The position numbers and the translations under genes were made by a program. Shown piece by piece: positions 17,391 through 24,836 of a stretch of 44,852 bases of DNA. Each line of letters opens with the position of its first letter. Within the stretch, counting starts at the first letter, position 1. Origin of the DNA: Thermus caldifontis (GTDB taxonomy: Bacteria > Deinococcota > Deinococci > Deinococcales > Thermaceae); contig NZ_QGMX01000019.1 of the NCBI RefSeq assembly GCF_003336745.1, forward strand, positions 1 to 44,852. The letters are read 5' to 3'. Under the pieces are notes generated by a model. The model saw only the letters and a list, made by a program, of their open reading frames with translations, was not told where the DNA came from and made no database searches.

Positions 17391-18767
17391 ATGGACACCC
17401 TGGAAGCCTTAAGGCGCCTTTTCCCGGGCAAGGTGGACGCCTCCCCCTCGGAGCGCCGCCGGCATGGGCGGGACGAGGGGTACCCCGAGGAGGGGGAGGT
17501 CCTGGCGGTGGTCTACCCGGAAAGCGTGGCGGATGTGCAAGAGGCCTTGAGATTTGCCAGGGAAAAGGGCCTGGCGGTGATTCCCTTTGGGGCGGGGACC
17601 AGCCTCGAGGGTCACCTTTACCCCCTTAAGGAAACCTTGAGCCTGGACTTCAGCCGCATGAACCGCATCCTGGAGGTGCGCCCCGAGGACTTCCTTTGCG
17701 TGGTGGAGCCTGGCCTCACCCGCAAGGCCTTAAACGAAGCCCTCAAGGGCACGGGGCTATTCTTCCCCGTGGACCCCGGGGCCGACGCCACCTTGGGCGG
17801 CATGGCCGCCACCAATGCCAGCGGCACCACCACGGTGCGCTACGGGGGGATGCGGGCCAATGTTTTGGCCCTCCAGGTGGTCTTGGCAGGCGGGGAGGTA
17901 TTGGAACTGGGCCGGGGGGTGCGTAAGACCAGCGCGGGCTACGACCTAAAGGACCTCTTCATTGGCTCGGAGGGGACCTTGGGGATCATCACCCGCCTCA
18001 CCCTTAGGCTCCACCCCCTGCCCGAACACATCCACACCTTAAGGGTTTTCTTCCCCGGGGTGGAGGAAGCCGCCTTGGCCAGCTACCGGGTGATGGCCAG
18101 CGGGCTTCCCGTGGCCCGGCTGGAGCTACTGGACGAGCTGGCCCTCAGGGCCCTAAACCGCCACCTGCAAGCGGGCTTTCCCGAGAAGCCGGCCCTCTTT
18201 TTGGAGTTCCACTCCTCCACCAAGGAGGCCCTGGAGGCGGAAAGCGCCCTGGCCCTGGAGATCATGCGGGAGGAGGGAGCCCTCGAGGTGGAGGCCGCCA
18301 AGACGGAAGAGGAGCGCCGGCGCCAGTGGGAAGCCCGCCACCAGGCCTACTGGGCCTTGGTGCACCTCTTTCCGGGGCACCGCTTCGTGATCACCGATGT
18401 GGCCGTTCCCCTTTCCCACCTCCCCACCATGGTGCGCTACGCCCAAGGGCTTCTAGGGGAAATGGGCCTTACGGGAAACATCCTGGGCCACGTGGGGGAT
18501 GGGAACTTCCACACCCTGGTGCCCGTTCTCCCCCAGGACTACCCCAAGGCGGAAGCCTACGCCGAGGCCTTGGTGCGAAGGGCCTTGGAGCTTGGCGGCA
18601 CCTGCACCGCCGAGCACGGGGTGGGGCTAAGGAAGAAAAAGTACCTTCCCTTGGAACACGGCCCCGCCTTGGATTGGATGCGAAAACTAAAGGCCCTCTT
18701 GGACCCCGAGGGGCTTTTGAACCCGGGCAAGGTGCTTGACATAAGCTTTTCCCCTGGCTATAGTTAA
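17391..18767 (+). CDS. FAD-binding oxidoreductase, D-lactate dehydrogenase/GlcD type
   Basis: A 458-residue flavoprotein of the VAO/PCMH family. The N-terminal FAD-binding domain has VVYPESVADVQEALRFAREK, the pyrophosphate loop VIPFGAGTSLEG, and DPGADATLGGMAATNASGTTTVRYG. The C-terminal cap domain ends in GNILGHVGDGNFH, TCTAEHGVGLRKKKYL and DPEGLLNPGK, characteristic of FAD-linked D-lactate or glycolate dehydrogenases. It oxidises a 2-hydroxy acid and passes electrons to a quinone or cytochrome; which acid cannot be told. No partner GlcE/GlcF gene is nearby, which favours a one-subunit D-lactate dehydrogenase. Its last codons contain the promoter of tRNA-fMet. Confidence 0.88.
   Translation: MDTLEALRRLFPGKVDASPSERRRHGRDEGYPEEGEVLAVVYPESVADVQEALRFAREKGLAVIPFGAGTSLEGHLYPLKETLSLDFSRMNRILEVRPEDFLCVVEPGLTRKALNEALKGTGLFFPVDPGADATLGGMAATNASGTTTVRYGGMRANVLALQVVLAGGEVLELGRGVRKTSAGYDLKDLFIGSEGTLGIITRLTLRLHPLPEHIHTLRVFFPGVEEAALASYRVMASGLPVARLELLDELALRALNRHLQAGFPEKPALFLEFHSSTKEALEAESALALEIMREEGALEVEAAKTEEERRRQWEARHQAYWALVHLFPGHRFVITDVAVPLSHLPTMVRYAQGLLGEMGLTGNILGHVGDGNFHTLVPVLPQDYPKAEAYAEALVRRALELGGTCTAEHGVGLRKKKYLPLEHGPALDWMRKLKALLDPEGLLNPGKVLDISFSPGYS
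18736..18764 (+). promoter_or_regulatory. Sigma-A promoter of tRNA-fMet, inside the preceding gene
   Basis: A perfect -35 TTGACA (18736-18741), a 17-bp spacer and a -10 TATAGT (18759-18764) end one base before the TAA stop of the FAD-dehydrogenase gene. Transcription would begin near 18771, about 6 nt before the tRNA. It is the strongest consensus promoter I found in the window. Confidence 0.88.
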
Positions 18768-18776
18768 GGATGGCGA

Positions 18777-18853
<77 letters not shown>

Positions 18854-18859
18854 AAAGAG

Positions 18860-18892
18860 GGCCCAGACCCCATGGGGTCTGGGCCTTTCCCT
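18860..18892 (+). terminator. Terminator of tRNA-fMet
   Basis: A perfect 26-bp palindrome, GGCCCAGACCCC-AT-GGGGTCTGGGCC (18860-18885), is followed by TTTCCCT. It begins seven bases after the CCA. The U-tract is short, but the stem is very stable. Confidence 0.8.
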
Positions 18893-18904
18893 TACCCTGG
18901 GGGC

Positions 18905-19141
18905 ATGGACTGGGAGATCCAACAAGACCCTGAGCGCCTGGTTAAGACCTTCCGCTTTGCCAACTTCCAAGAGGCGATGGCCTTCGCCAACAGGGTGGGG
19001 GAACTGGCAGAGGCCCAAAACCACCACCCCCGCCTCACCCTGGAGTGGGGACGGGTGACGGTGGAGTGGTGGACCCATAGCGCCGGGGGCATCACGGAAA
19101 AGGACCGGGAGATGGCCCGCCTCACCGACCTCCTAGGGTAG
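18905..19141 (+). CDS. phhB: Pterin-4a-carbinolamine dehydratase
   Basis: A 78-residue protein that dehydrates 4a-hydroxytetrahydrobiopterin, recycling the pterin used by aromatic amino-acid hydroxylases. The PCD signature is complete: AEAQNHHPRLTLEWGRVTVEWWTHSAGGIT with the active-site HH, followed by the D-x(2)-MA helix. I chose ATG 18905 rather than one at 18872, because the latter lies in the tRNA terminator and 18905 is 6 nt after TACCCT (18893-18898), fitting a leaderless promoter immediately behind the terminator. No hydroxylase gene is seen in the window. The thioesterase gene follows after 12 bp. Confidence 0.92.
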   Translation: MDWEIQQDPERLVKTFRFANFQEAMAFANRVGELAEAQNHHPRLTLEWGRVTVEWWTHSAGGITEKDREMARLTDLLG

Positions 19142-19153
19142 CCTAGGAAGGGT

Positions 19154-19513
19154 ATGGAGGCGCGCACCCTAGAGCTGGTCTTCCCCGAGCACACCAATCC
19201 CTTAGGCGCTGCGTTCGGTGGCTTCGTGCTGGGCCTCATGGACAAGGTGGGCTCCTACGCCGCCGCCAGGAGGGCCAGAAAACCCGTGGTGACCGTGGCG
19301 GTAAGCAGCGTGGAGTTCAAGGTACCCATCCGCACCGGGGACCTCCTGGAGGTGGTGGCCAAGGTGGTGCGGGTGGGGCGCACCTCCTTGACCGTGGAGG
19401 TGGAGGTCTACAAGGAGCGCTTTGGCCAGGAGAACGGCCGGGTGCTGGCCACCAAGGGGGAGCTCACCTACGTGGCGGTGAACGAGAAGGGCCAGCCCGT
19501 GCCCGTGGACTAG
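19154..19513 (+). CDS. Hotdog-fold acyl-CoA thioesterase (YciA/BACH type)
   Basis: A 119-residue single hotdog domain that hydrolyses acyl-CoA esters. The family signature FPEHTNPLGAAFGGFVLGLMDKVGSYAAARRA includes the Asn-x-x-G-x-x-F-G-G catalytic loop and the Asp on the central helix. The following strands (VVTVAVSSVEFKVPIRTGDLLEV) match YciA/ACOT proteins. Substrate chain length cannot be told. A GGAAGGG ribosome-binding site precedes ATG 19154. mutM starts 2 bp after its stop, so phhB, this gene and mutM appear to form one unit. Confidence 0.9.
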   Translation: MEARTLELVFPEHTNPLGAAFGGFVLGLMDKVGSYAAARRARKPVVTVAVSSVEFKVPIRTGDLLEVVAKVVRVGRTSLTVEVEVYKERFGQENGRVLATKGELTYVAVNEKGQPVPVD

Positions 19514-19515
19514 CC

Positions 19516-20313
19516 ATGCCCGAGCTACCCGAGGTGGAAACCACCAGGAGGAAGCTCCTTCCCCTCTTCCTGGGGAAGAGGCTTCTTGCGATCCAGCACC
19601 AAGACCCCCTTCGCTACCGGAACACGGAGCGGGCCCTTGGCCAACGGGTGGAGGACCTCTGCCGCCGGGGTAAGTTCCTCCTCTTTGGCCTCACGGAAGG
19701 GTGGGAGATGGTGGTCCACTTGGGTATGACGGGGGGCTTCCGCCTGGAGGAAACCCCCCACACCCGGGTGGTCATCCGCCTCGAGGACCGGGAGGTCTTC
19801 TTCCACGATCCTAGGCGCTTTGGCCGGATCCTTGTGGTGCGGAAGGGAGAGTATGGGGAAATCCCCCTCCTCTCCCGCCTGGGCCCGGAGCCCCTTTCGG
19901 AGGAGTTCCGGTTCCCCGGGTTCTGGGAAGGGCTGAGGCGAAGCCAAAAGCCCCTCAAAGCCCTCCTCCTGGACCAGCGCCTGGCCGCCGGTGTGGGGAA
20001 CATCTACGCCGACGAGGCCCTCTTCAGGGCCCGCCTCTCCCCTTTCCGCCGGGGGCGGGAGCTTGGGGAGGAGGAGGCCCAAAGGCTTTTCCTGGCCCTT
20101 AAGGAGGTGCTGGCCGAGGCGGTGGCCCTAGGGGGAAGCACCCTTTCCGACCGCACCTACCAGCAGCCCGATGGCCTTCCGGGGAGCTTCCAGAAGGAAC
20201 ACGCCGTCTATGGGCGAACGGGCCTTCCCTGCCCCGCCTGCGGCGCACCCATCGCCAAGAGGGTGGTGGCGGGAAGGAGCACCCACTACTGCCCGCGGTG
20301 CCAAGGACCCTAG
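19516..20313 (+). CDS. mutM: Formamidopyrimidine-DNA glycosylase MutM (Fpg)
   Basis: Base-excision-repair enzyme that removes 8-oxoguanine and ring-opened purines and nicks the DNA. The mature N-terminus PELPEVETTRR supplies catalytic Pro and Glu. The helix-two-turn-helix region QRLAAGVGNIYADEALFRARLSPFR is present, and the C-terminal zinc finger has four cysteines (CPACGAPIAKRV...CPRC). Length is 265 aa, normal for the family. Its TAG stop shares the palindrome CTAG with the stop of thiP on the other strand, giving a 4-bp tail-to-tail overlap. Confidence 0.97.
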   Translation: MPELPEVETTRRKLLPLFLGKRLLAIQHQDPLRYRNTERALGQRVEDLCRRGKFLLFGLTEGWEMVVHLGMTGGFRLEETPHTRVVIRLEDREVFFHDPRRFGRILVVRKGEYGEIPLLSRLGPEPLSEEFRFPGFWEGLRRSQKPLKALLLDQRLAAGVGNIYADEALFRARLSPFRRGRELGEEEAQRLFLALKEVLAEAVALGGSTLSDRTYQQPDGLPGSFQKEHAVYGRTGLPCPACGAPIAKRVVAGRSTHYCPRCQGP

Positions 20314-21791
20314 CCCACCCGCCCCCTGCCCCGGTCCAGCAGGTAAAAAATGACCCCGGAAAGAAGGGCCAAAAGGGCGGCTATGGCCAAGGCCTCCCGG
20401 AAAGGAGCCTCCCCGGGCCGGCCCAGGCGCTCGTAAATGGCCAGGGTCAGGGTGGTCCACTCGGGCCGCCAGAGCACCAGGCTGGCCCCAAACTCCCCCA
20501 GGATGGCCGCCAAGGCCAGGGCAAGCCCGGATTGCAAGGCGGGAAGGACCAAGGGGATCTCCACCCGGAAAAAGGCCCTAAGGGGCGTGGCCCCCAGGAC
20601 CCGGGCCGCCTCGAGGAGGCTCGGGGATAGGCTGCGCAAGGCAGGTAAGAGGGCCCGGGCAAGGAGGGGGTAGGCCAGAAGGGCATAGGCGGCAAGCAGG
20701 AGGAGCAGGGAGCCCCGAAGCTGGGGGTAGGCGAGAAGGTAGCCGAGGCCCACCGCCACCGGGCTCACCATAAGGGGAAAAAGGCCCAAAAGGTCCATGA
20801 GGGGGTTCCTCCGGGCCGCCGCCGCATAGGCCACCCCCAGGGGTAAGGCCAAAAGGAGGGCCAGAAAGGTGAAGCGGAGGCTATTTCCCAAGGCTAGGGA
20901 AAGGGGGGTGAAGTCCTCCGAGGCCCAGGCGGAGGCCAAGGCCCCCAGGTCCAGGCGCAGAAGAAGCCCCCACAAGGGGGCAAAGAGGAGCAAAAAGAAG
21001 ACCCCTAGGCCCAGGGCGTAGGCCCAAGGGGGAGCGGGGAGGAGGCCTCCTGGTGGCAGGGGGTAGGGCTTGAGGCAGAGATAGAGGGCCACAGCCAGGG
21101 CCAGGGTGAGGATCTCCAGGAGCATCAGGGCGCTGGCCTCGGGAAAGGCCAGGCGGTAGGCCAAGAGGGTATAGACCTCCACCTCGAGGGTGGCGTACCG
21201 GGGCCCGCCCAAGAGAAGGGGCACCCCAAAGGCGGAAAAGGCGTAGATGAACACCAAAAGTCCCGCAGAGCCCAAGGCGGGAAGGATCAGGGGAAACCCC
21301 ACCCGCAAAAACGCCCTAAAGGGCGTGGCCCCCAGGACCCGGGCCGCCTGCAAGGGGCCCTCCAGGTTCAGGGCCACCGGCAGGAGAATCCTTAGGGCCA
21401 GGCCCAGGTTGTAAAACACCGCCGCCAGGAAGAGGAGGGCCTTGGTGCCGTAAAGGTCCACCCCCAAAAGCCCCCTGGGCCCCAGGAGGGCCAAAAACCC
21501 CAGGGCCACCACCGGGGTAGGCAGAACGAAGGGCAGGGTGGAAAGGGCCAGGAAGACCTCCCTTAAGGGGAAGCGGCGGCGGAAGGAAAAGGCCAGGGGT
21601 AGGGCCAGAATCAGGGTCAGGAGGGCGGAAAGAACCCCGTACTCCAGGCTCCAAAGGTACCGCTCCCAGTAGTAGGGGTTCGTCAGGGCCCTGGCGAACC
21701 CCTCCCCCACCCCCAGGGCCAGGATGCGCCCCAAGGGGTAGAAAAGGGCCAAGCCCAGGAAGAGGAAGACCAATAGACCCCCGTAGGCCAT
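20310..21791 (-). CDS. thiP: Thiamine ABC transporter permease (ThiP-like, fused two-domain)
   Basis: A 493-residue inner-membrane protein with about twelve hydrophobic segments in two homologous halves. Each half has a binding-protein-dependent permease EAA loop: AARVLGATPFRAFLRVGFPLILPALGSAG (first) and AARVLGATPLRAFFRVEIPLVLPALQSGL (second). Such fused permeases are typical of ThiP and iron(III) FbpB transporters. The thiamine assignment rests on the neighbour thiB and the TPP riboswitch upstream. I chose ATG 21791 (MAYGGLLVFLF); a longer frame would run through the repeat and into thiB. No ATPase subunit gene lies next to it. Confidence 0.88.
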   Translation of the reverse strand: MAYGGLLVFLFLGLALFYPLGRILALGVGEGFARALTNPYYWERYLWSLEYGVLSALLTLILALPLAFSFRRRFPLREVFLALSTLPFVLPTPVVALGFLALLGPRGLLGVDLYGTKALLFLAAVFYNLGLALRILLPVALNLEGPLQAARVLGATPFRAFLRVGFPLILPALGSAGLLVFIYAFSAFGVPLLLGGPRYATLEVEVYTLLAYRLAFPEASALMLLEILTLALAVALYLCLKPYPLPPGGLLPAPPWAYALGLGVFFLLLFAPLWGLLLRLDLGALASAWASEDFTPLSLALGNSLRFTFLALLLALPLGVAYAAAARRNPLMDLLGLFPLMVSPVAVGLGYLLAYPQLRGSLLLLLAAYALLAYPLLARALLPALRSLSPSLLEAARVLGATPLRAFFRVEIPLVLPALQSGLALALAAILGEFGASLVLWRPEWTTLTLAIYERLGRPGEAPFREALAIAALLALLSGVIFYLLDRGRGRVG

Positions 21792-21802
21792 GGCCCCCAA
21801 AT

Positions 21803-21901
21803 GCCCTCTCCTCCTGTTTCGTTCTCTAAGCCGCAACGAGATGATGCCTACCCGAGGCCCTTTCCGGGGCCCCCACCCTGGCGCAAGCCAGGGGGTGGTA
21901 T
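21803..21901 (+). repeat. Dispersed ~100 bp repeat, copy B
   Basis: A more diverged copy of the repeat at 13486 and 24837, same orientation. It keeps AACGAGATGA, GGCCCTTTCCGGGGCC and the hairpin with GCAA loop, but differs at several bases in the left half (for example GTTCTCTAAGCCGC for CTTCGCTAAGCCCC) and lacks 3 bp (TGG) in the right arm, which weakens the 12-bp stem. It sits between thiB and thiP inside a likely operon. Confidence 0.88.
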
Positions 21902-21915
21902 AACCCCTTGGCGCG

Positions 21916-22950
21916 TTAGCGCCGGGAACGGCGCACCGCCTCGGGGCTTTGCCCTTGGAGGACCACCTTGGTCCATTCCTCAATCCAGCGCTCCCGGTTC
22001 TGGGCCATGGCCTTAGGGTCCAGACGCACGCTCCCCAAGGGCTCTGGGGCAAAGCGGAAGACCTCAGGAAGCCTTGCCTCCCGGCGGGCCGGGTACATCC
22101 ACATCTCCGTGGGAATGTTCTCCTGCACCGGCTTAGAAAGGAACCAGTCCACCACCTTCCTGGCCCCTTCCAGGTTCTTGGTCCCCTTCAGGATCCCCAC
22201 GAACTCCACCTGGAAGAAGGCCAGCTCAGGGAAAAGGTTCCCCGTGGGGGGCTCTTGGTACTTCCCCTCAGAGTAGTAGACCTCGGCGGCGGGGCTGGTG
22301 GTGTAGGAAACCACCAGGGGCCTATCCCCCTTGTAGAGGGTGAAGTGGGTGTAGTAGGCCTCGCTCCAGCCCTTGGCCACCCGCACCCCCCCATCCCGAA
22401 GCCGGGCCCAGAAGTCCAGGTAACCGTCCTCGCCAAAACGGGCCACCGTGGTCATGAGGAAGGCCAGGCCCGGGGAGCTGGTGGCGGGGTTTTGCACCAC
22501 CAAAAGCCTGGCGTACTCGGGCCGGGCGAGGTCGTCGGGTACCTTGGGCAAGGGCCGGTCCTTGAAGTAGGCCCGGTGGTAGTTCAGGCTCACCCAGCCG
22601 TAGTCCACGGGCAGGGCACGAAGGGTGGGGTCCAGAAGCAAGGTGGCCTTCAGGTTGCGGATCTCCGGGCTGCGATAGGGAAGTAGGATGTCCGCCTCGA
22701 GGGCCCGGGAAAGAAAGGTGTTATCCAACCCATAGATGACGTCGGCGATGGGGGCCCCCTTGGTGAGGATGGCCCGGTTCAGGGTCTCCCCGGCATCCCC
22801 CCCCTTGAGGAAGCGGAGCTTCAGGCCCGTTTCCCGCTCAAACCGGGCGATGAGCCCCTTATCCAGGGAAAAGCTGCTGTGGGTGAGGACGGTGACTTCC
22901 TGGGCAAAGCCCAAAGCCAAAAGGACCAGCAAAGACCAAAGCCTTAACAT
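21916..22950 (-). CDS. thiB: Thiamine ABC transporter substrate-binding protein (ThiB-like)
   Basis: A 344-residue periplasmic binding protein. The signal peptide is MLRLWSLLVLLALGFAQ, with cleavage probably after GFA. The mature start EVTVLTHSSFSLDKGLIARFERETGLKLRFLKGGDAGETLNRAILTKGAPIADVIYGLDN is typical of thiamine/iron-type binding proteins, with the ThiB-like conserved YGLDN and PVDYGWVSLNY. The TPP riboswitch directly upstream supports thiamine as ligand. ATG 22950 is preceded by AAGGAGGGG; an in-frame start at 22968 is rejected because it lies inside the riboswitch expression platform. thiP follows after repeat B. Confidence 0.92.
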   Translation of the reverse strand: MLRLWSLLVLLALGFAQEVTVLTHSSFSLDKGLIARFERETGLKLRFLKGGDAGETLNRAILTKGAPIADVIYGLDNTFLSRALEADILLPYRSPEIRNLKATLLLDPTLRALPVDYGWVSLNYHRAYFKDRPLPKVPDDLARPEYARLLVVQNPATSSPGLAFLMTTVARFGEDGYLDFWARLRDGGVRVAKGWSEAYYTHFTLYKGDRPLVVSYTTSPAAEVYYSEGKYQEPPTGNLFPELAFFQVEFVGILKGTKNLEGARKVVDWFLSKPVQENIPTEMWMYPARREARLPEVFRFAPEPLGSVRLDPKAMAQNRERWIEEWTKVVLQGQSPEAVRRSRR

Positions 22951-22954
22951 ACAA

Positions 22955-23063
22955 CCCCTCCTTGTCACCGGGAGGGGCCTTGGTCACCTTCCCTACGCCG
23001 GCATTACCCGGTTCAGGTTCCAAGGGTATTTCTCAGCCCCATGGGAGGAGCACCCCCGGTGAC
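22955..23063 (-). promoter_or_regulatory. TPP (THI-box) riboswitch with translational switch
   Basis: On the minus strand the aptamer shows the THI-box core GGGGCTGAGAAATACCC, then GAACCTGAACCGGGTAATGC and GCGTAGGGAA. Helix P1 pairs GTCACC (23062-23057) with GGTGAC (22988-22983). Downstream, CCCCTCC (22977-22971) can pair with the ribosome-binding site GGAGGGG (22961-22955), hiding it. A competing 9-bp helix can form between GTCACCGGG at the 5' end (23063-23055) and CCCGGTGAC (22972-22964), which would free the site. TPP binding would favour P1 and hence repression of thiB translation. The pairings are seen in sequence; the mechanism is inferred. Confidence 0.95.
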
Positions 23064-23069
23064 GCCTAG

Positions 23070-23075
23070 AGTTTA
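23070..23075 (-). promoter_or_regulatory. -10 box of the thi operon
   Basis: TAAACT on the minus strand, 6-7 nt upstream of the first riboswitch base (23063). This places the transcription start almost exactly at the 5' end of the P1 stem. Confidence 0.6.
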
Positions 23076-23114
23076 CCACCCTCCCCGGCCCCAGAAGGGC
23101 AACCCAGGCCCCTT

Positions 23115-23963
23115 TCACACCCTCCAAGGAGCCAGCAGGCCCTCGAGGCTCTCCCGAAAGACCTCGCCAAAGGCCTCCGGCTGGTCGATCCAGGGGTAGT
23201 GCCCGGCCTCCGGGACCACGCGGATGGGAGCCCGAAGGCGCTCCGCCACCTCCTCGGCGTAGGGGTAGCTGGTGCCGTCCCTTTCCCCCACCACCACCGC
23301 CACCGGCTTGCGGCTTGGGGTAAGGTGGGGGGTATAGTCCAGCCGCCAAAGGCCGTTTCTCAGGAACGCCCAGGCGGGCGTGTCGGGGCCCAGGATGCCC
23401 GAGCCCTCCGCCACCCACTCGTACTCCAGGCGGCCATGGGGGGTGGGGAACATGAGGCGGTCAAAGAGAGCCTTGGGCTCCGCCTTCTGCAAAGCGGCCC
23501 TCAGGTTTTCCTCCGGATCCCCCAAAGGCTCCAGGCCCGCCGCCTCCGCCAGCCTTGCGGAAAGCCAGGGGAAGCTCACCCATGGGGCCAGCAGGAGGGC
23601 CCCATCCACCTCTGGGTAGCGGCGAAGGAGCCCCAGGGCCACCAGGGCCCCGAAGCCGTGGGCCAGAAGGTGAAACCGCTCGATCCCTAGGGCCTCGGCC
23701 AGGGCTAAGGTGTCCTCCACCAAGGCGTCCACGGTGAAGAGCCTCGGGTCTTGGGGAAGCTCCAGGCTCCGGCCCGACCCCCGCTGGTCAAAGTAGATGA
23801 CCCGGAAATCCTCCAGGTAGTCCTGAAGCCCTTCCCTAAGGGCATAGGCGTTGCCCCCAGGCCCGCCGTGGAGAACGAGGATGGCGGGGGCATGCTCGTC
23901 CCCCACGTCCTCCACGTAGAGCTCCGCTTCCCCTACGGGGATGTAGCCGATTTCTTCCCGCAT
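23115..23963 (-). CDS. Alpha/beta hydrolase, proline-iminopeptidase-related, lacking the nucleophile serine
   Basis: A 282-residue alpha/beta-hydrolase close to proline iminopeptidases: HGGPGGNAYALR (oxyanion loop), YFDQRGSGRS, and the Asp (VVGERDGTSYP) and His (VVPEAGHYPWID) of the triad. But the nucleophile elbow, normally G-x-S-x-G, reads AHGFG with Gly103 (codon GGC) in place of Ser. Unless another residue substitutes, ordinary hydrolase activity is lost. I remember a T. thermophilus relative annotated only as iminopeptidase-related with the same change, so it may be ancestral rather than a fresh mutation. ATG 23963 is 7 nt after TAGTCT (23976-23971), a leaderless arrangement, and overlaps the upstream gene by 31 bp. 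Confidence 0.85.
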   Translation of the reverse strand: MREEIGYIPVGEAELYVEDVGDEHAPAILVLHGGPGGNAYALREGLQDYLEDFRVIYFDQRGSGRSLELPQDPRLFTVDALVEDTLALAEALGIERFHLLAHGFGALVALGLLRRYPEVDGALLLAPWVSFPWLSARLAEAAGLEPLGDPEENLRAALQKAEPKALFDRLMFPTPHGRLEYEWVAEGSGILGPDTPAWAFLRNGLWRLDYTPHLTPSRKPVAVVVGERDGTSYPYAEEVAERLRAPIRVVPEAGHYPWIDQPEAFGEVFRESLEGLLAPWRV

Positions 23964-24172
23964 CCCCTATAGACTACCCCATCCTGCAGGGTAAAGGCCC
24001 AAACCTTAACCCCGGGGAGGGCCTGGGCCTTTCCCAAGGCCTCCTCCCCGGCGCCGAATACCTCCAGAAGCCACACCCCTTCCCCCTCAAGAAGCCAAAA
24101 GGGGTAGGGAAGCTGCCGGGCTAGGGCCAGAAGGGCCCCCTTGTCCTTCCCCTCCACGAAAAGCACCCTCAT
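23933..24172 (-). CDS. Small protein of unknown function
   Basis: A 79-residue protein beginning MRVLFVEGKDKGALLALARQL. The predicted order is strand, helix, strand (FWLLEGEGVWLLEVF), helix, strand (KVWAFTLQDGVVY). It is small and soluble with no recognised motif. The ATG overlaps the stop of the aldolase gene (ATGA) and has GGGGGAAGGG upstream, so it is translationally coupled to it. Its end overlaps the start of the hydrolase gene by 31 bp. I do not recognise the family. Confidence 0.6.
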   Translation of the reverse strand: MRVLFVEGKDKGALLALARQLPYPFWLLEGEGVWLLEVFGAGEEALGKAQALPGVKVWAFTLQDGVVYRGCGKKSATSP

Positions 24173-24747
24173 CCCTTCCCCCAAAGGCGGTGGTAAAAGA
24201 GGATCTCTGCGCTCTCCTCCAAGGTGGTGAGGAGGCTATAGGCTTCCAAAAGGGCCTCCTCGGGCTTTTCCTTAAGCCCTATGGCAAAGGCCCCGTGCCC
24301 CCTTAAGAGGCAGGCCCGGTGCTCCTTAAGGGCCTCGGCCACGGCCATGGCCGCCTCGAGGGTGGCGCTCGCGGTTTTGGGGGCCAGCACCGGCACTTCC
24401 TTTAGATAGTACTGGCCCTCGAGGTCCAGGGGAACAAGAAGATCCAGGTGCAGGGAGAGGGCCACCGCCACCCGGGGGTGGGCATGGACGATGGCCCGGG
24501 CTGGGGTCCTTAGGTAGACCTCCCGGTGGATAACGCTTTCCACGCTGGCCCCTTGGGGAAAGGGACCCTCCAGGGGCACCTCCACCAGGTCCTCCGGGGT
24601 AAGCCTCCCCTTCTGCACCCCGCTTTTGGTGATGAGAAAGCCCTCCTTGGTGCGCACGGAAAAGTTCCCCGCGGTGGCGGAGATGAGCCTATGGTGGAAG
24701 AGGTCCTCCCCCACCTGACGAAAGACCCCATAAAGCCGGGCCAACAT
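24169..24747 (-). CDS. fucA: Class II aldolase, fuculose-1-phosphate aldolase-like
   Basis: A 192-residue zinc enzyme of the class II aldolase/adducin family. The phosphate loop (SATAGNFSVRT, TKSGVQKGRLTP), the catalytic acidic region ESVIHREVYLRTP, zinc ligands in VHAHPRVAVAL and LLRGHGAFAIG are all present. It resembles the T. thermophilus FucA-like protein of known structure, as I remember it. The true substrate could be another sugar phosphate, for example one from methylthioribose salvage. ATG 24747 gives the usual length; an upstream extension is unsupported. It is probably the first gene of a unit with the small protein and the hydrolase. Repeat C lies upstream. Confidence 0.85.
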   Translation of the reverse strand: MLARLYGVFRQVGEDLFHHRLISATAGNFSVRTKEGFLITKSGVQKGRLTPEDLVEVPLEGPFPQGASVESVIHREVYLRTPARAIVHAHPRVAVALSLHLDLLVPLDLEGQYYLKEVPVLAPKTASATLEAAMAVAEALKEHRACLLRGHGAFAIGLKEKPEEALLEAYSLLTTLEESAEILFYHRLWGKG

Positions 24748-24836
24748 GGCCCCATTATGGCGCACTCCCGGCCCTAACAGGGCCACCGGGCAATGCCCTT
24801 TATCGGGGTCCGGCAACGCCCTGGAAAAAGGCCTTA

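Noticed and set aside
21792..22052. Longer N-terminus for the thiP permease
   Set aside because: The extra 87 codons cross repeat B and the end of thiB and have no membrane or signal character.
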